DNA of 64,000 bases, taken from the NCBI RefSeq assembly GCF_030269515.1, contig NZ_BSTM01000002.1:372001-436000 (forward strand). Direction: 5' to 3'. This document shows, in pieces, positions 1 to 7,563 of the stretch. The notes beneath the pieces are model-generated. The model saw only the letters and a list, made by a program, of their open reading frames with translations. It was not told the DNA's origin and made no database searches. The stretch is from Actinomadura sp. NBRC 104412 (GTDB lineage: Bacteria; Actinomycetota; Actinomycetes; Streptosporangiales; Streptosporangiaceae). A program made the translations under genes and the position numbers. The number at the start of each line of letters is the position of its first letter. The first letter of the stretch is position 1.

Positions 1-2
1 GT

Positions 3-512
3 TACCTGGTGGTGCCCGGCTCGGCCCAGGCGCCGCCGGGCCCGGGACGGGTGGTGCGGTACGCGGTGGAGGTGGAGCGGGGCCTGCCGTTCGCGGCCGC
101 GGCGTTCGCGGCGCAGGTGCACCGGGTGCTGAACGATCCGCGCGGCTGGGGGCGGGGCGGCGCGATGCGGTTCACGCGGGTCTCGCGGGGGCCGGTGCGG
201 TTCCGGGTGGCGCTGTCGAGCCCGGCGATGACCGAACGGATGTGCCTGCCGCTGCGCACCGACGGGCTGCTGTCGTGCCACAGCCACGGCCGTTCGGTGA
301 TCAACGCGCGGCGGTGGGGTCAGGGCGCCCGCCCGTACGGCGCCGACCTGGCCGCCTACCGGGAGTACCTGATCAATCACGAGGTGGGGCACGCGCTGGG
401 GCACGGTCACCGGTACTGCCCGGGGCGGGGCAGGCGCGCGCCGGTGATGGTGCAGCAGACCAAGTCGCTGTACGGGTGCCGCCCCAACCCGTGGCCGTTC
501 CCGCACCCCTGA
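3..512 (+). CDS. DUF3152 domain protein, metallopeptidase-like (5' partial)
   Basis: The reading frame is already open at the first base, so the N-terminus lies outside the window. The visible 170 residues match the pattern of the actinobacterial DUF3152 family: an extended YAVEVERGLPF start, a conserved DPRGW, and an HEVGHALGHGH motif near the middle. That motif has the HExxHxxxxxH form of metzincin zinc sites. The tail APVMVQQTKSLYGC is also typical. Family members are usually secreted or membrane-anchored proteins whose signal segment would sit in the missing part. Substrate is unknown. The zinc-protease role is inferred from the motif only. Confidence 0.85.
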   Translation, partial: YLVVPGSAQAPPGPGRVVRYAVEVERGLPFAAAAFAAQVHRVLNDPRGWGRGGAMRFTRVSRGPVRFRVALSSPAMTERMCLPLRTDGLLSCHSHGRSVINARRWGQGARPYGADLAAYREYLINHEVGHALGHGHRYCPGRGRRAPVMVQQTKSLYGCRPNPWPFPHP

Positions 513-585
513 CCCCCGTTCCCTGACCCCCGGTCCCCGGGCGGCCCGCCCGCGGGGCGGCCGGGCGTTAGACTCGGGCGCCATC

Positions 586-1209
586 ATGCGGCTGATCAGG
601 AACGCGGGATCGCACGAGCTGGAGATCCGCAAGTCCCGGTTCGTGTGCACGCTGGCGCGGGCGGCCTCGGAGGACGAGGCGGTGCGGTTCATCGCCGCGC
701 ACCGCCGCGCGCACCGCGACGCCACCCACAACTGCACCGCCTACGTGGTGGGGGAGCTGGGGGAGATCACCAAGTCCGGTGACGACGGGGAGCCGGCGGG
801 CACGGCGGGGGTGCCGATGCTGGAGGTGCTGGTCCGGCGGGGCCTGACCGATGTGGTGGCGGTGGTGACGCGGTATTTCGGCGGGGTGAAGCTGGGCGCG
901 GGCGGGCTGGCGCGCGCCTACGGGCGGGCGGTGTCGGAGGCGGTGGACGCGGTCGGGGTGGTGGAGCGGGTGCCGGTGGTGACGGTGACGGTGCGGGTGG
1001 AGCACGCGCTGGCGGGCCGGTTCCTGGGTGATCTGCACGGTTCGGGGCGGGTGCCGGGTGATGTGCGGTACGGGGACGCGGTCGAGGCGGACGTGGCGGT
1101 CGCGGTGCCGGAGGTGGAGGGGTTCGAGGCGTGGGCGGCGGAGGTCACCGGCGGCCGTGCCCGTACCCGCCGTGGCGCGCCGGGTTTCGTGGAGGTCCCC
1201 GTCCCCTGA
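586..1209 (+). CDS. IMPACT/YigZ family protein
   Basis: The 207-residue product has the two-domain layout of the YigZ/IMPACT family. The N-terminal UPF0029 domain contains KSRFVC, HNCTAYVVG and the hallmark RYFGGVKLGAGGLARAYG at about residues 90-107. It is followed by the short DUF1949-like C-terminal domain. Family members bind nucleic acid or ribosome-associated factors, but the exact bacterial role is unsettled. A -10-like TAGACT at 569-574 puts transcription only a few bases before the ATG, so the mRNA would be nearly leaderless. A hairpin candidate lies just after the stop. Confidence 0.9.
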   Translation: MRLIRNAGSHELEIRKSRFVCTLARAASEDEAVRFIAAHRRAHRDATHNCTAYVVGELGEITKSGDDGEPAGTAGVPMLEVLVRRGLTDVVAVVTRYFGGVKLGAGGLARAYGRAVSEAVDAVGVVERVPVVTVTVRVEHALAGRFLGDLHGSGRVPGDVRYGDAVEADVAVAVPEVEGFEAWAAEVTGGRARTRRGAPGFVEVPVP

Positions 1210-1221
1210 CGTCCCCGGTGA

Positions 1222-1247
1222 CGTCCCCGGTGACGCCTCCGGGGACG
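1222..1247. terminator. Hairpin downstream of yigZ-like gene
   Basis: CGTCCCCGG (1222-1230) and CCGGGGACG (1239-1247) form a perfect 9-bp stem with an 8-base loop, twelve bases after the stop codon. There is no T-run, as is usual for actinomycete terminators. A direct copy of GACGTCCCCGGTG just before it adds an alternative partner. Confidence 0.5.
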
Positions 1248-1308
1248 GCGGCGCGGGGTTGACTTTCGTCGGTATCGGCCGGGCCGTCCCGCTTGTAGCC
1301 TGGCGTGC

Positions 1309-2352
1309 GTGAGCGGGGCGAACGGCGGGAGCAGCCCGCCCGGCGCCCGCCGGCGCCGGGCGGGCGTGCCACGACGCTGGTCACCGGCCCGTCCCCGCCG
1401 CACCACCGCACCCCTCCCCGCCGGATCGGCGGAGACGGCCCGTACGCGCCCGGACCGCCCGGACCGCCCGGGCCGTCCGGTGGCGCGTGTGGTGTGCGCG
1501 AACGCGGCGCTGTACGTGGCCCTGGCGTTCCCGGTGGCGCTGGGGATGCTGGGGCCACGGCCGGGGGACCCGGCGTGGTGGGTGCAGGGCGCGGGGCTGG
1601 CGTTGCTGGCGGTGGCGGTCGCGGCAGGCCGGGCCAGGCCGCTGCTGTCGCTGCTGATCGTGGCGGGCTTGTGCGCGGTGCACGGCAACTTCGTGTTCGG
1701 GTTCCCGGTCATGGCCTATCTGACCGGGCGGCGCCTGGCCGGCGCCCGGCAGGTGCTGTGGGCGTTCACCGGCATCTGCGTGGCCGGCGCGGCGTTCAAC
1801 ATCGCCCGTGGCGTCGAGGTCACCGAGTGGTTCCCGGTCACCATCTACCTGGTGCTGCTGGGGGTGCTGCCGTGGCTGGCGGGCCGGGCCTGGCGGCAGT
1901 ACCAGGAACTGGTGTACGCGGGCTGGGAGCGGGCCGAGTGGCTGGAGCACCAGCAGCGCATCACCGCCGAGCGGGAGCGGCTGCGCGAGCGCGCCCGTAT
2001 CGCGCGGGACATGCACGACTCGCTGGGGCACGAGCTGGCGCTGAGAGCCCGGCTCGGGCACGCTGTACTCACTCCTTACTCACTCCCTGTCTCCTCGCCG
2101 ATCGTCGGCCCCGTCGCCCTCGTATGCGATGAAGCCCAGCTCGTTGAGCGCGGCCGGGATGCGGTGCGCGCTGGCCTTGGGCACGCCCGAGTCGGCGGCG
2201 ATGTCGGCCAGCCGCCGCGGCCTCCAGGACGTTCAGTGCCTTGCTCACCGCGTTGCCCGCCGAGGACGAGCGTCCGCCCCGCCGCTGCTCACCGGCATCG
2301 GAACCCGGGCGGTCATCGACCCGAGCCGCGTAGCGGCGCGGCCACCGCCTGA
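1309..2352 (+). pseudogene. Sensor histidine kinase, truncated after the H box
   Basis: The frame opens at a GTG that sits seven bases after a -10-like TAGCCT (1296-1301), suggesting a leaderless start. Residues about 60-200 carry five or six hydrophobic segments as in membrane sensors of the NarL/DesK-type HisKA_3 group. They are followed by the dimerisation helix RARIARDMHDSLGHELAL with the phospho-acceptor His. From about position 2045 the similarity stops abruptly. The remaining hundred residues are low-complexity, and no HATPase domain or partner response regulator follows. It cannot be a working kinase. This looks like the scar of a deletion or rearrangement whose right side is the decayed stretch up to 3855. 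Confidence 0.8.
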
Positions 2353-2497
2353 GCCCTGACCGGTGCCGGCGCGGGGCTTTGTACCCGGATGGTTGCGGCT
2401 GTTTCGTTGGGGCGGCCAGGCGAAGGCCCCGGCGACGAAACCTGGGGCGCGTGCGCCCACTTCAAGGGGGCACTTCAAGGGGGCATGGACACTCGCC

Positions 2498-2535
2498 CGA
2501 ACCACACGACACCGGCCATCGGCCGCGCCAGGCCA
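2498..2535 (+). repeat. 38-bp exact direct repeat, copy 1 (copy 2 at 3003-3040)
   Basis: The same 38 bases occur without mismatch at 2498-2535 and at 3003-3040, in the same orientation and outside any gene. Both copies are followed a few bases later by ACGTTCA. Other shared blocks lie downstream in the same order in both neighbourhoods: CTGACATGCCGGCGG at 2547 and 3222, and a 30-base block at 2584 and 3251. Together they outline two diverged copies of one element. Confidence 0.85.
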
Positions 2536-2583
2536 TCACGTTCACCCTGACATGCCGGCGGGCTCGGCGCTGGAACGTCGGCC

Positions 2584-2613
2584 CGGCAGGGTCCCGGTCG
2601 TGGTGCCGTCCTT
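2584..2613 (+). repeat. 30-bp direct repeat, copy 1 (copy 2 at 3251-3280)
   Basis: The two 30-base blocks at 2584-2613 and 3251-3280 differ at a single position and have the same orientation. They lie behind the 38-bp repeat in each neighbourhood, separated from it by about 48 bases in copy 1 but about 210 bases in copy 2. Confidence 0.8.
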
Positions 2614-2618
2614 TGGAG

Positions 2619-2669
2619 AAAGCGCAGGGTTCGCGCCGCGCCGCTGAGGAATCTGCATCGGGGCCGAGC
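2619..2669 (-). repeat. ~50-bp inverted repeat (partner at 2933-2982)
   Basis: The reverse complement of 2619-2669 matches 2933-2982 over about fifty bases. There are a few substitutions and one single-base gap inside the conserved CCTCAGCGGCGCGGCGCG core. The two copies face each other across about 260 bases, so a segment of the repeated element has been inverted and moved relative to the direct-repeat blocks. Confidence 0.8.
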
Positions 2670-2902
2670 CATCTCGTCGAAGATCCCGTTCCTGATGGCT
2701 CTGGTGGCACGCCGGTGCGGGATCCAGCGGGCACCGTACCGGCGGTCGCAGGTGGGCCGTGCCGCCGTGTCGCGGCGTCGCGCGTCCGCCGCCTGAGGCC
2801 GGGCGCCACGCCGGCGCGATGAATCGCGATGAATGTGGTCCGCTCGCCGGTGCCCGGTAAGGCCGCCTATGGGTCCTTCCGGACCCCTCCTGCCTTTGGT
2901 TG

Positions 2903-2916
2903 ATAATGAACATTAT
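2903..2916. promoter_or_regulatory. AT-rich dyad resembling a Fur/Zur-type operator
   Basis: ATAATG at 2903-2908 and CATTAT at 2911-2916 form a perfect inverted repeat around AA. They are extended by TTG on the left and GTCAA on the right. In sequence that is otherwise over 70 percent GC this AT-rich palindrome stands out, and it resembles the GATAATGATAATCATTATC Fur box. No intact gene lies immediately downstream on either strand, so it may be a relic of a lost promoter. Confidence 0.35.
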
Positions 2917-3101
2917 GTCAAGTAGCGCTTGCGCTCGGCTCCGAAGGAGATCCCTCAGCGGCGCGGCGCGAACCTGCGCTTTACTCCAGCGGCAAGCCCC
3001 CGCGAACCACACGACACCGGCCATCGGCCGCGCCAGGCCACTACGTTCAGTCTGGGCGGCGTTCGACGCGCGCTCCGCCGCGCCACAGCCGGTCTGACCC
3101 G

Positions 3102-3156
3102 CGCCCGCAAGGCCCGTCCCGGGACGGAATTCGCCCCGGGACGGGCCTTGCGGGCG
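3102..3156. repeat. 22-bp perfect inverted repeat (hairpin)
   Basis: Bases 3102-3123 and 3135-3156 are exact reverse complements (core GCAAGGCCCGTCCCGGG), separated by 11 bases centred on an EcoRI-like GAATTC. The stem is far stronger than other hairpins in the window. It lies in the extra segment that distinguishes the second repeat-element copy from the first. It could be a bidirectional terminator or the core of a small non-autonomous mobile element. Confidence 0.8.
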
Positions 3157-3855
3157 GTGGCGAGCGGGGCCCAGCCCCGAGGCGCTGACCGCGCCGACGA
3201 CCAGCAGGCCGCGCCCGCCCTCTGACATGCCGGCGGCGAACCGGGCCGATCGGCAGGGTCCCGGTCGTGGTGCTGTCCTTGTCGAACATGGGATGCGTCC
3301 GGCTCGGTGTCCCGGCCATCGTGCCGCTCGCACACAGAGCTGACGGGCACGGCGATGGTCGGCCTGCGCCTGGCCTCCCCTCGTCCCATCCAGCGGTCGC
3401 ATGTGAGCGGCGCTGCCGCGTTCGGTCATCGTGACCGGTGTCGGAAGCCACTGGCCCAAGGTTGTAGTGCACGCGACTGCGGTTCGCGTGCACGCGTCCG
3501 CCCGCTGCGGCCCTTGCCGACCGTGACGGCCAGCAGGCGCCCGACGCGTCCACCGGTGGCGGCAGGTCGCCCGGATGCGAGTGCTTCATCGCCACCAGGG
3601 CCGCGTCGGTGGCATGCCATGGATGTCGGCCTCGGCGAAGGCGAACGCCGACGCCGCCCGGGACTGCCACCGGACCATCCACGCATGCGCCCCGACCCGG
3701 CGTTCCTCACACACGCCCTTCGCCTTGATACTCGCGCGGCCGTGTCCGAGTGCCCTCTGTCGTCGGCCGGGTGCGCGAGACTGCACGGGCTGGGTGGCGG
3801 TCCTGACCAGGACGGCCAAGGTGTCGAGGCGCTCTGACCGCGGGACGGTAGCGGC

Positions 3856-4215
3856 TCAGAGGAGGGGGCCGAGGGGGCCTAGGTCGAGGTTGAGGTCGTT
3901 GTCGGTGAGGCCGAAGTGGTTCTTGAGGCGGGTCATGGCCTCCTCGAGGCGCATCAGGGCCAGGCCGAGCCGTTCGATCTGCTCGTCGGTGAGGTCGCCG
4001 TCTTCGGCGCGGCGTAGTGCCTGGCGTTCCATGAGCTGGCGGACGAGTTCGACCAGGGTGAGCACGAGTTTGACCAGGTCGCGTTCCACGGTTTCGGGTT
4101 CGGACCGCAACCGCTGCATCACGGGACCGGTGGCGGGTGCGGGCCGTGCCGGGCCTGGGCGCGTCCAGGGTGCCGCGTCATGGGTGTGGCCGTTCCTGCG
4201 GGCGGGTTCGCTCAT
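3856..4215 (-). CDS. gvpK: Gas vesicle protein GvpK
   Basis: This 119-residue product ends the gvp operon. After a variable N-terminus of about 40 residues it carries the conserved GvpK helix region: VERDLVKLVLTLVELVRQLMERQALRR, then LTDEQIERLG and LKNHFGLTDNDLNLDLGPLG. GvpK is required for normal gas-vesicle formation, acting in vesicle enlargement. The ATG overlaps the stop of gvpS by four bases (ATGA), indicating translational coupling. The reading frame is intact with no missing conserved block. Confidence 0.93.
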   Translation of the reverse strand: MSEPARRNGHTHDAAPWTRPGPARPAPATGPVMQRLRSEPETVERDLVKLVLTLVELVRQLMERQALRRAEDGDLTDEQIERLGLALMRLEEAMTRLKNHFGLTDNDLNLDLGPLGPLL

Positions 4216-4436
4216 GGGGTCTGCTCTCCGGCCGTCCGCGGCAGGATGTCCTGGCTGATGGTGGTGATCAGGGCGCGCAGCGACACCCGCACCAGGTCGA
4301 CCTCGGCGATGGAGATGACCAGGTCGCCGCTGATGACCACGCCGCCGGCCAGGAGCCGGTCCAGCAGGTCGACCAGCGCGATGCGTTCCATCGGGGGGCC
4401 GGTGCCCGGGTGGTCGGCGTACACGGGCACGGTCAT
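4212..4436 (-). CDS. gvpS: GvpA-family minor structural protein GvpS
   Basis: The 74-residue product has a compact GvpA-like core: ALVDLLDRLLAGGVVISGDL then ISIAEVDLVRVSLRALITTI. This matches the short GvpS proteins of actinobacterial gvp clusters and is also related to GvpM. Such paralogues are thought to be minor wall or nucleation components rather than the main shell protein. It is coupled by ATGA overlaps to gvpL upstream and gvpK downstream. It lacks the long C-terminal tail of GvpA, so it is unlikely to replace the broken gvpA. Confidence 0.85.
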   Translation of the reverse strand: MTVPVYADHPGTGPPMERIALVDLLDRLLAGGVVISGDLVISIAEVDLVRVSLRALITTISQDILPRTAGEQTP

Positions 4437-5221
4437 GCGCCGTCCTCCGTGCCGTCGTGTGCGGTGATGAAGGAGTAGGGCGGCCAGGGCCCGGTGACCT
4501 CCACCTCGATGCCCTCCAGGTGGTCCGCCGCGGTGCGGGCCGATTCCACGAACCGGTGGGCGTGGTCGTCGTCGACCAGGTAGGCGGCGTTGAGGACGAG
4601 GGTGCCCTGCCGTCCTGACAGGCGGGGGTCCTGCGGCGGGTGGTGGCGGGCGGCCACGGCACGGCCGGCGAGCTCGGCGTGCAGTCCTTCGGCCAGGCCG
4701 GCGAGGTGCCGGGCGGCGCGCTCGCGGCGGCGCCGCTGGTCCTGGCGGCGCCTGAGGTAGGCGGTGCCCGCTCCCCCGCCACCGGGACCGCGCTCGGGTT
4801 CCTGTGTGGCTTGTGGGGGGTGGGCGTAGGCTTTCACGCCCCATTCGGTACGGCCGGTGATGCCGTCCAGGACGCGTGTGAAATGCGCCCGCTGCCGGGT
4901 GAGGACCTGGCGGACGCGGTCGTCGTCGCGGTAGAGGGTGGCGATGCGCACCGGGGCGGTGGGGGCGTTGCGGGCGGCCAGGCCGACCACGTCGTGGTGG
5001 GCGCGCGCGGTGTCCTCCAGGAACCGCAGGTCCTCGAGGTTGGCGCGCAGGGCCTGCTCCCCGTACCGGTCCAGGCGCGCGGTGCTGACCAGCGCGGTCA
5101 GCCCCGCGGCGGTGACGGCGCGGACGGGCGCGGCGTCGACGCCGGTGACGCCGTCCAGCGCGGCGGGGTCCAGGTCGCGTGTCACCCCGTACAGGTACAC
5201 CGCGGTGCCGTCGCCGCTCAC
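4433..5221 (-). CDS. gvpL: Gas vesicle protein GvpL (GvpL/GvpF family)
   Basis: The product has 262 residues and starts with the family signature YLYGVTRDLDPAALDGVTGV. It continues with a central VRIATLYRDDDRVRQVL and ends with the typical GPWPPYSFI block. A Gly/Glu-rich, then Arg-rich insert lies at about residues 140-170. GvpL and GvpF belong to one family of accessory proteins that interact with other Gvp proteins during assembly. The gene overlaps gvpJ at its start and gvpS at its end, both by four bases. Confidence 0.92.
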   Translation of the reverse strand: MSGDGTAVYLYGVTRDLDPAALDGVTGVDAAPVRAVTAAGLTALVSTARLDRYGEQALRANLEDLRFLEDTARAHHDVVGLAARNAPTAPVRIATLYRDDDRVRQVLTRQRAHFTRVLDGITGRTEWGVKAYAHPPQATQEPERGPGGGGAGTAYLRRRQDQRRRRERAARHLAGLAEGLHAELAGRAVAARHHPPQDPRLSGRQGTLVLNAAYLVDDDHAHRFVESARTAADHLEGIEVEVTGPWPPYSFITAHDGTEDGA

Positions 5222-5583
5222 CGCCGGGCCTCCTCTTCCAGGGCTTGGAGGCGTGCACGCAGCCGGTGGTTCTCCTCCATCAGCTCATCGGGCGCTGCGA
5301 CTTCGTGGCGGGCGCGTGAGGACAGCGACGGGTCGTGTTCCCACCAGTCGATGCCCATCTCCTTGGCTCGGTCGACCGAGGCGACCAGCAGCCGCAGCCT
5401 GATGGTGAGCAGCTCGATGTCCAGCAGGTTCACCCGGATGTCCCCGACGATCACGATGCCCTTGTCGAGGATGCGCTCCAGCAGGTCGGCGAGGTTGGCG
5501 GGCCCGGCGCCGGGCGGCGGGCCGGGCCGGGCGGCCGCGGCGCCGCGCGCGCCGCGCGCGCCGCTCCAGGGGATCTCGCTCAC
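5218..5583 (-). CDS. gvpJ: GvpA-family minor structural protein GvpJ
   Basis: The 121-residue product begins with a GTG start and an Ala/Gly/Pro-rich leader. The GvpA-like core follows at about residues 30-75 (NLADLLERILDKGIVIVGDIRVNL and VDRAKEMGIDWW). The Glu/Arg-rich tail probably forms a coiled coil (ELMEENHRLRARLQALEEE). The IDWW motif and charged tail separate GvpJ from the major shell protein GvpA. GvpJ is needed for vesicle shape and initiation in other organisms. The frame is intact, and its stop overlaps the gvpL start. Confidence 0.9.
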   Translation of the reverse strand: MSEIPWSGARGARGAAAARPGPPPGAGPANLADLLERILDKGIVIVGDIRVNLLDIELLTIRLRLLVASVDRAKEMGIDWWEHDPSLSSRARHEVAAPDELMEENHRLRARLQALEEEARR

Positions 5584-5625
5584 GTGACTTCGGTGTCCTT
5601 TCCATGGCGGACGGTGTGCCCCGGG

Positions 5626-5919
5626 TCAGTCGGTGCCGGTGCGGCCCCGCGGGTAGCGGCGCAGGCGCCGGTAGGAGACCAGGTCGCCGTCGTCGTCGAC
5701 CTCGGCCTGATAGGCGGCCAGGATGTCGGCGGAGTCGGGGATGCGGTGGGTCTCGACGACCTCGACGGTCACGCGCCAACCCCCGCCGCTCCCCCGCTCC
5801 CCCTCGCCCGAGTGGTGGCCGCCGGCGCGTTCGATCCCGATGACGCACTCGGCGGCGCGGCCGGTCATCGTGGTGACATGGTGGACGGCGCGTTCGGCGG
5901 CGTCACAGGCGGACAGCAT
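5626..5919 (-). CDS. gvpO: Gas vesicle protein GvpO
   Basis: The 97-residue product shows the GvpO core WRVTVEVVETHRIPDSADILAAY followed by VDDDGDLVSYRRLRRY. This core is shared by actinobacterial and haloarchaeal GvpO proteins, where it is needed for vesicle formation. I chose the ATG at 5919 because AAGGGG lies five bases upstream. The alternative GTG at 5925 would sit directly on that Shine-Dalgarno sequence. In Streptomyces clusters gvpO usually precedes gvpA, whereas here it lies between gvpG and gvpJ in the place usually held by gvpY/gvpZ, which are absent. Confidence 0.88.
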   Translation of the reverse strand: MLSACDAAERAVHHVTTMTGRAAECVIGIERAGGHHSGEGERGSGGGWRVTVEVVETHRIPDSADILAAYQAEVDDDGDLVSYRRLRRYPRGRTGTD

Positions 5920-5956
5920 GCTCACCCCTTCCCTTCGGCCCGCCGCGCCCGGCGCC

Positions 5957-6184
5957 TCAGGCGCGGCCGGTCAGCCTGCGGACCAGTTCCTCTTCACGCC
6001 CGGCCGCCTCCTGCTCGCTCATCTGCCCGGCCGCGACCGCGTCGGCGATGTCCCGCATCTCCGCCGCGACACGCCCCGCGTCGTACAGCTGCGCCTCCGC
6101 CTGCTCCTGCAGCACCTCGGCGAGCCACACCACGCCCCGCACGGGCGCCAGCGGCAACGTCAGCAGGCCGGTGACCATGCCCAT
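5957..6184 (-). CDS. gvpG: Gas vesicle protein GvpG
   Basis: This 75-residue product starts with the hydrophobic GvpG helix LLTLPLAPVRGVVWLAEVLQ. It then has a short amphipathic, Glu-rich segment (AQLYDAGRVAAEMRDIADAV) and an EEELVRRL tail. This is the standard length and layout of GvpG, an accessory protein of vesicle assembly. It begins three bases after the gvpF stop, so the two are almost certainly co-translated. Confidence 0.9.
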   Translation of the reverse strand: MGMVTGLLTLPLAPVRGVVWLAEVLQEQAEAQLYDAGRVAAEMRDIADAVAAGQMSEQEAAGREEELVRRLTGRA

Positions 6185-6187
6185 CGC

Positions 6188-6955
6188 TCACGCCTCCGGG
6201 ACGAAGTCGTACGGCGGCAGCGGCCCGATCAGCCGCAGCGTGATGCGGTCGGCATGCCGCGCCCCCAGGTCACGCACGGCCCCCTCGAAACGGTCCCGGC
6301 GGTCACGCGAGACCAGGAACGCCGCGTCCACCACGTCCTCCTGCCGCGCCGGCGGCTTGCGCACCAGCGCCTCGGCGGCCGGTGCCAGCGCCTCCAGCAG
6401 CGCCTGCCCGTCACGGTCACGGCGCCGCTCCAGCGACTGCGCGATCATCTCCCCCAGCCGCACCCGGTCGTAGTGGGCGGCCTCGGCGGCATCGTCGGGG
6501 ACCTGCCTGATCCGGGCGTTGAGATCGGCGATCTCCGGCTCCTCGGCCATGGCTTCCCGCAGCACCGCCTCCTGCACGTAGGTGCCGCGCACCCGCAGCT
6601 CCACACGCCCGTCCAGATGGTCCAGCACCTCGGCGAGCCGTTCGGCGTTGGCGGCCAGCAGCTCCTCACGCACCGCGCCGGGCCCGGCCAGCACCGCGCC
6701 GAACCGGAACGGCGCCACCACCCCGCCGCCCTCCAGGAACGCCTCCAGCACCCGCTGATGCGCGACCAGATCGCCGCGCTCCCCCAAAGGCCGCTGAACG
6801 GGCAGATCACCGGCCACGGCCGCGCACCGCTCATGCTCGATCAGCCGGACCGGCTGGTCCTCGACACCCGTCAGCCCATCGGGCACCGCGACGCCGGGAC
6901 GGGTGACGCCGTACACGTACTGCGGGACCTGCTGCTCCGAGGCCGCGGTGGTCAT
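6188..6955 (-). CDS. gvpF: Gas vesicle protein GvpF (GvpL/GvpF family)
   Basis: The 255-residue product opens with YVYGVTRPGVAVPDGLTGV, has the central APFRFGAVLAGPGAVREEL, and ends with LIGPLPPYDFVPEA. These are the conserved blocks of GvpF. GvpF lies at the gas-facing surface and binds GvpA during assembly in characterised systems. A strong GGAGGACCAGGA precedes the ATG, and the start overlaps the stop of the gvpA remnant by four bases. Expression of the downstream operon may therefore suffer from the broken upstream translation. Confidence 0.92.
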   Translation of the reverse strand: MTTAASEQQVPQYVYGVTRPGVAVPDGLTGVEDQPVRLIEHERCAAVAGDLPVQRPLGERGDLVAHQRVLEAFLEGGGVVAPFRFGAVLAGPGAVREELLAANAERLAEVLDHLDGRVELRVRGTYVQEAVLREAMAEEPEIADLNARIRQVPDDAAEAAHYDRVRLGEMIAQSLERRRDRDGQALLEALAPAAEALVRKPPARQEDVVDAAFLVSRDRRDRFEGAVRDLGARHADRITLRLIGPLPPYDFVPEA

Positions 6956-7357
6956 TCCTGGTCCTCCTTGCGGGACGAGCGGCGCCGCGCAGGCTGCCGC
7001 TCCTTGCCCTGCCCACCGTCCTTCTCACCGGAGCTCTCCTCGGACTCGGATCCGCCGAAGGTCTCCTTGAGCTTCTCCTGCGCGCCCTGCAGCGCGCCCT
7101 TGGTCTTGCGTCCGGCACCCGACTCGGTCAGGCCCCCCACCATCTCCGGCAGCCCCTGGGCGTATTACCGGTGCTCGCCAGGTCCAGACGGTTGCACGCC
7201 TCGGCGAAACGCAGGTAGGTGTCCACACTGGCCACCACGATCCGCACGTCCACGGTCAGGATCTCGATACCGACCAGCGCCACCCGCGCGTACAGGTCGA
7301 TGACCAGGCCCTTTGGTAGGTGGTGCCGGAGGTCTGCTGGGCGATCGGCCCGCTCAT
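6952..7357 (-). pseudogene. gvpA: gvpA, major gas vesicle shell protein (two lesions)
   Basis: Three reading frames are needed to follow the protein. The N-terminus [14 protein letters not shown] starts at 7357. At about 7314-7318 the frame changes and the segment that should read roughly LADVLELVLD is missing, so part of the first conserved helix is deleted. The core [19 protein letters not shown] then runs on in a second frame to CNRLDL. At about 7158-7161 one base is missing from a C-run on the coding strand. This shifts into the third frame, which gives the normal GvpA tail [19 protein letters not shown] down to 6952. The second lesion could be a sequencing error, but the first cannot be only that. 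No intact gvpA is present here. Confidence 0.85.
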
Positions 7358-7563
7358 CTCATCCACTCCTTCTCGGCCCTTGCCGGCGTCGTTCGCAGGC
7401 CGGTCTCGTACCCGAGCACAACGGACTAAACGGGCACCCAGGAAACGGTCATCACCACACCAAAACCCCCGCCCCTCCCCCGCCTTCCCGCACGCGTGCA
7501 CGCCAAGGACCGGACCGGAGATCCCACCCCGGCCCGGTCCCGGGCCACCGGCCCGCGCCGCCG

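Larger units (their letters stand above)
2353..3855. other. Gene-poor, repeat-rich decayed stretch
   Basis: I see no convincing gene on either strand in these 1.5 kb. Frames are open only because of high GC, no RBS-start pairs stand out, and no domain is recognisable. A short minus-strand stretch around 2090-2220 would read as a helix-turn-helix-like peptide (LADIAADSGVPKASAHRIP), perhaps a regulator remnant. The stretch contains a mosaic of 30-50-bp direct and inverted repeats, a strong 22-bp hairpin and an AT-rich dyad, listed separately. It separates a truncated kinase gene from a gvp operon whose gvpA is also broken, so the whole neighbourhood appears to be decaying. Confidence 0.6.

Noticed and set aside
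2903..2982. Zur-controlled alternative ribosomal protein gene after the AT-rich dyad
   Set aside because: I read all frames near the dyad for L28, L33, S14 or S18 patterns and found none.
2542..3459. Minus-strand 305-codon frame as a possible transposase
   Set aside because: No DDE or other catalytic pattern, no inverted ends and no RBS; the frame crosses the repeat blocks. I could not support a transposase call.
7158..7161. The one-base frameshift in gvpA as proof of a pseudogene by itself
   Set aside because: A single indel in a homopolymer could be a sequencing error. The pseudogene call rests mainly on the separate deletion near 7314.
5335..7303. Long plus-strand open frames across the gvp cluster
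   Set aside because: They run antisense to six recognisable Gvp proteins and have Pro/Arg-rich shadows only.
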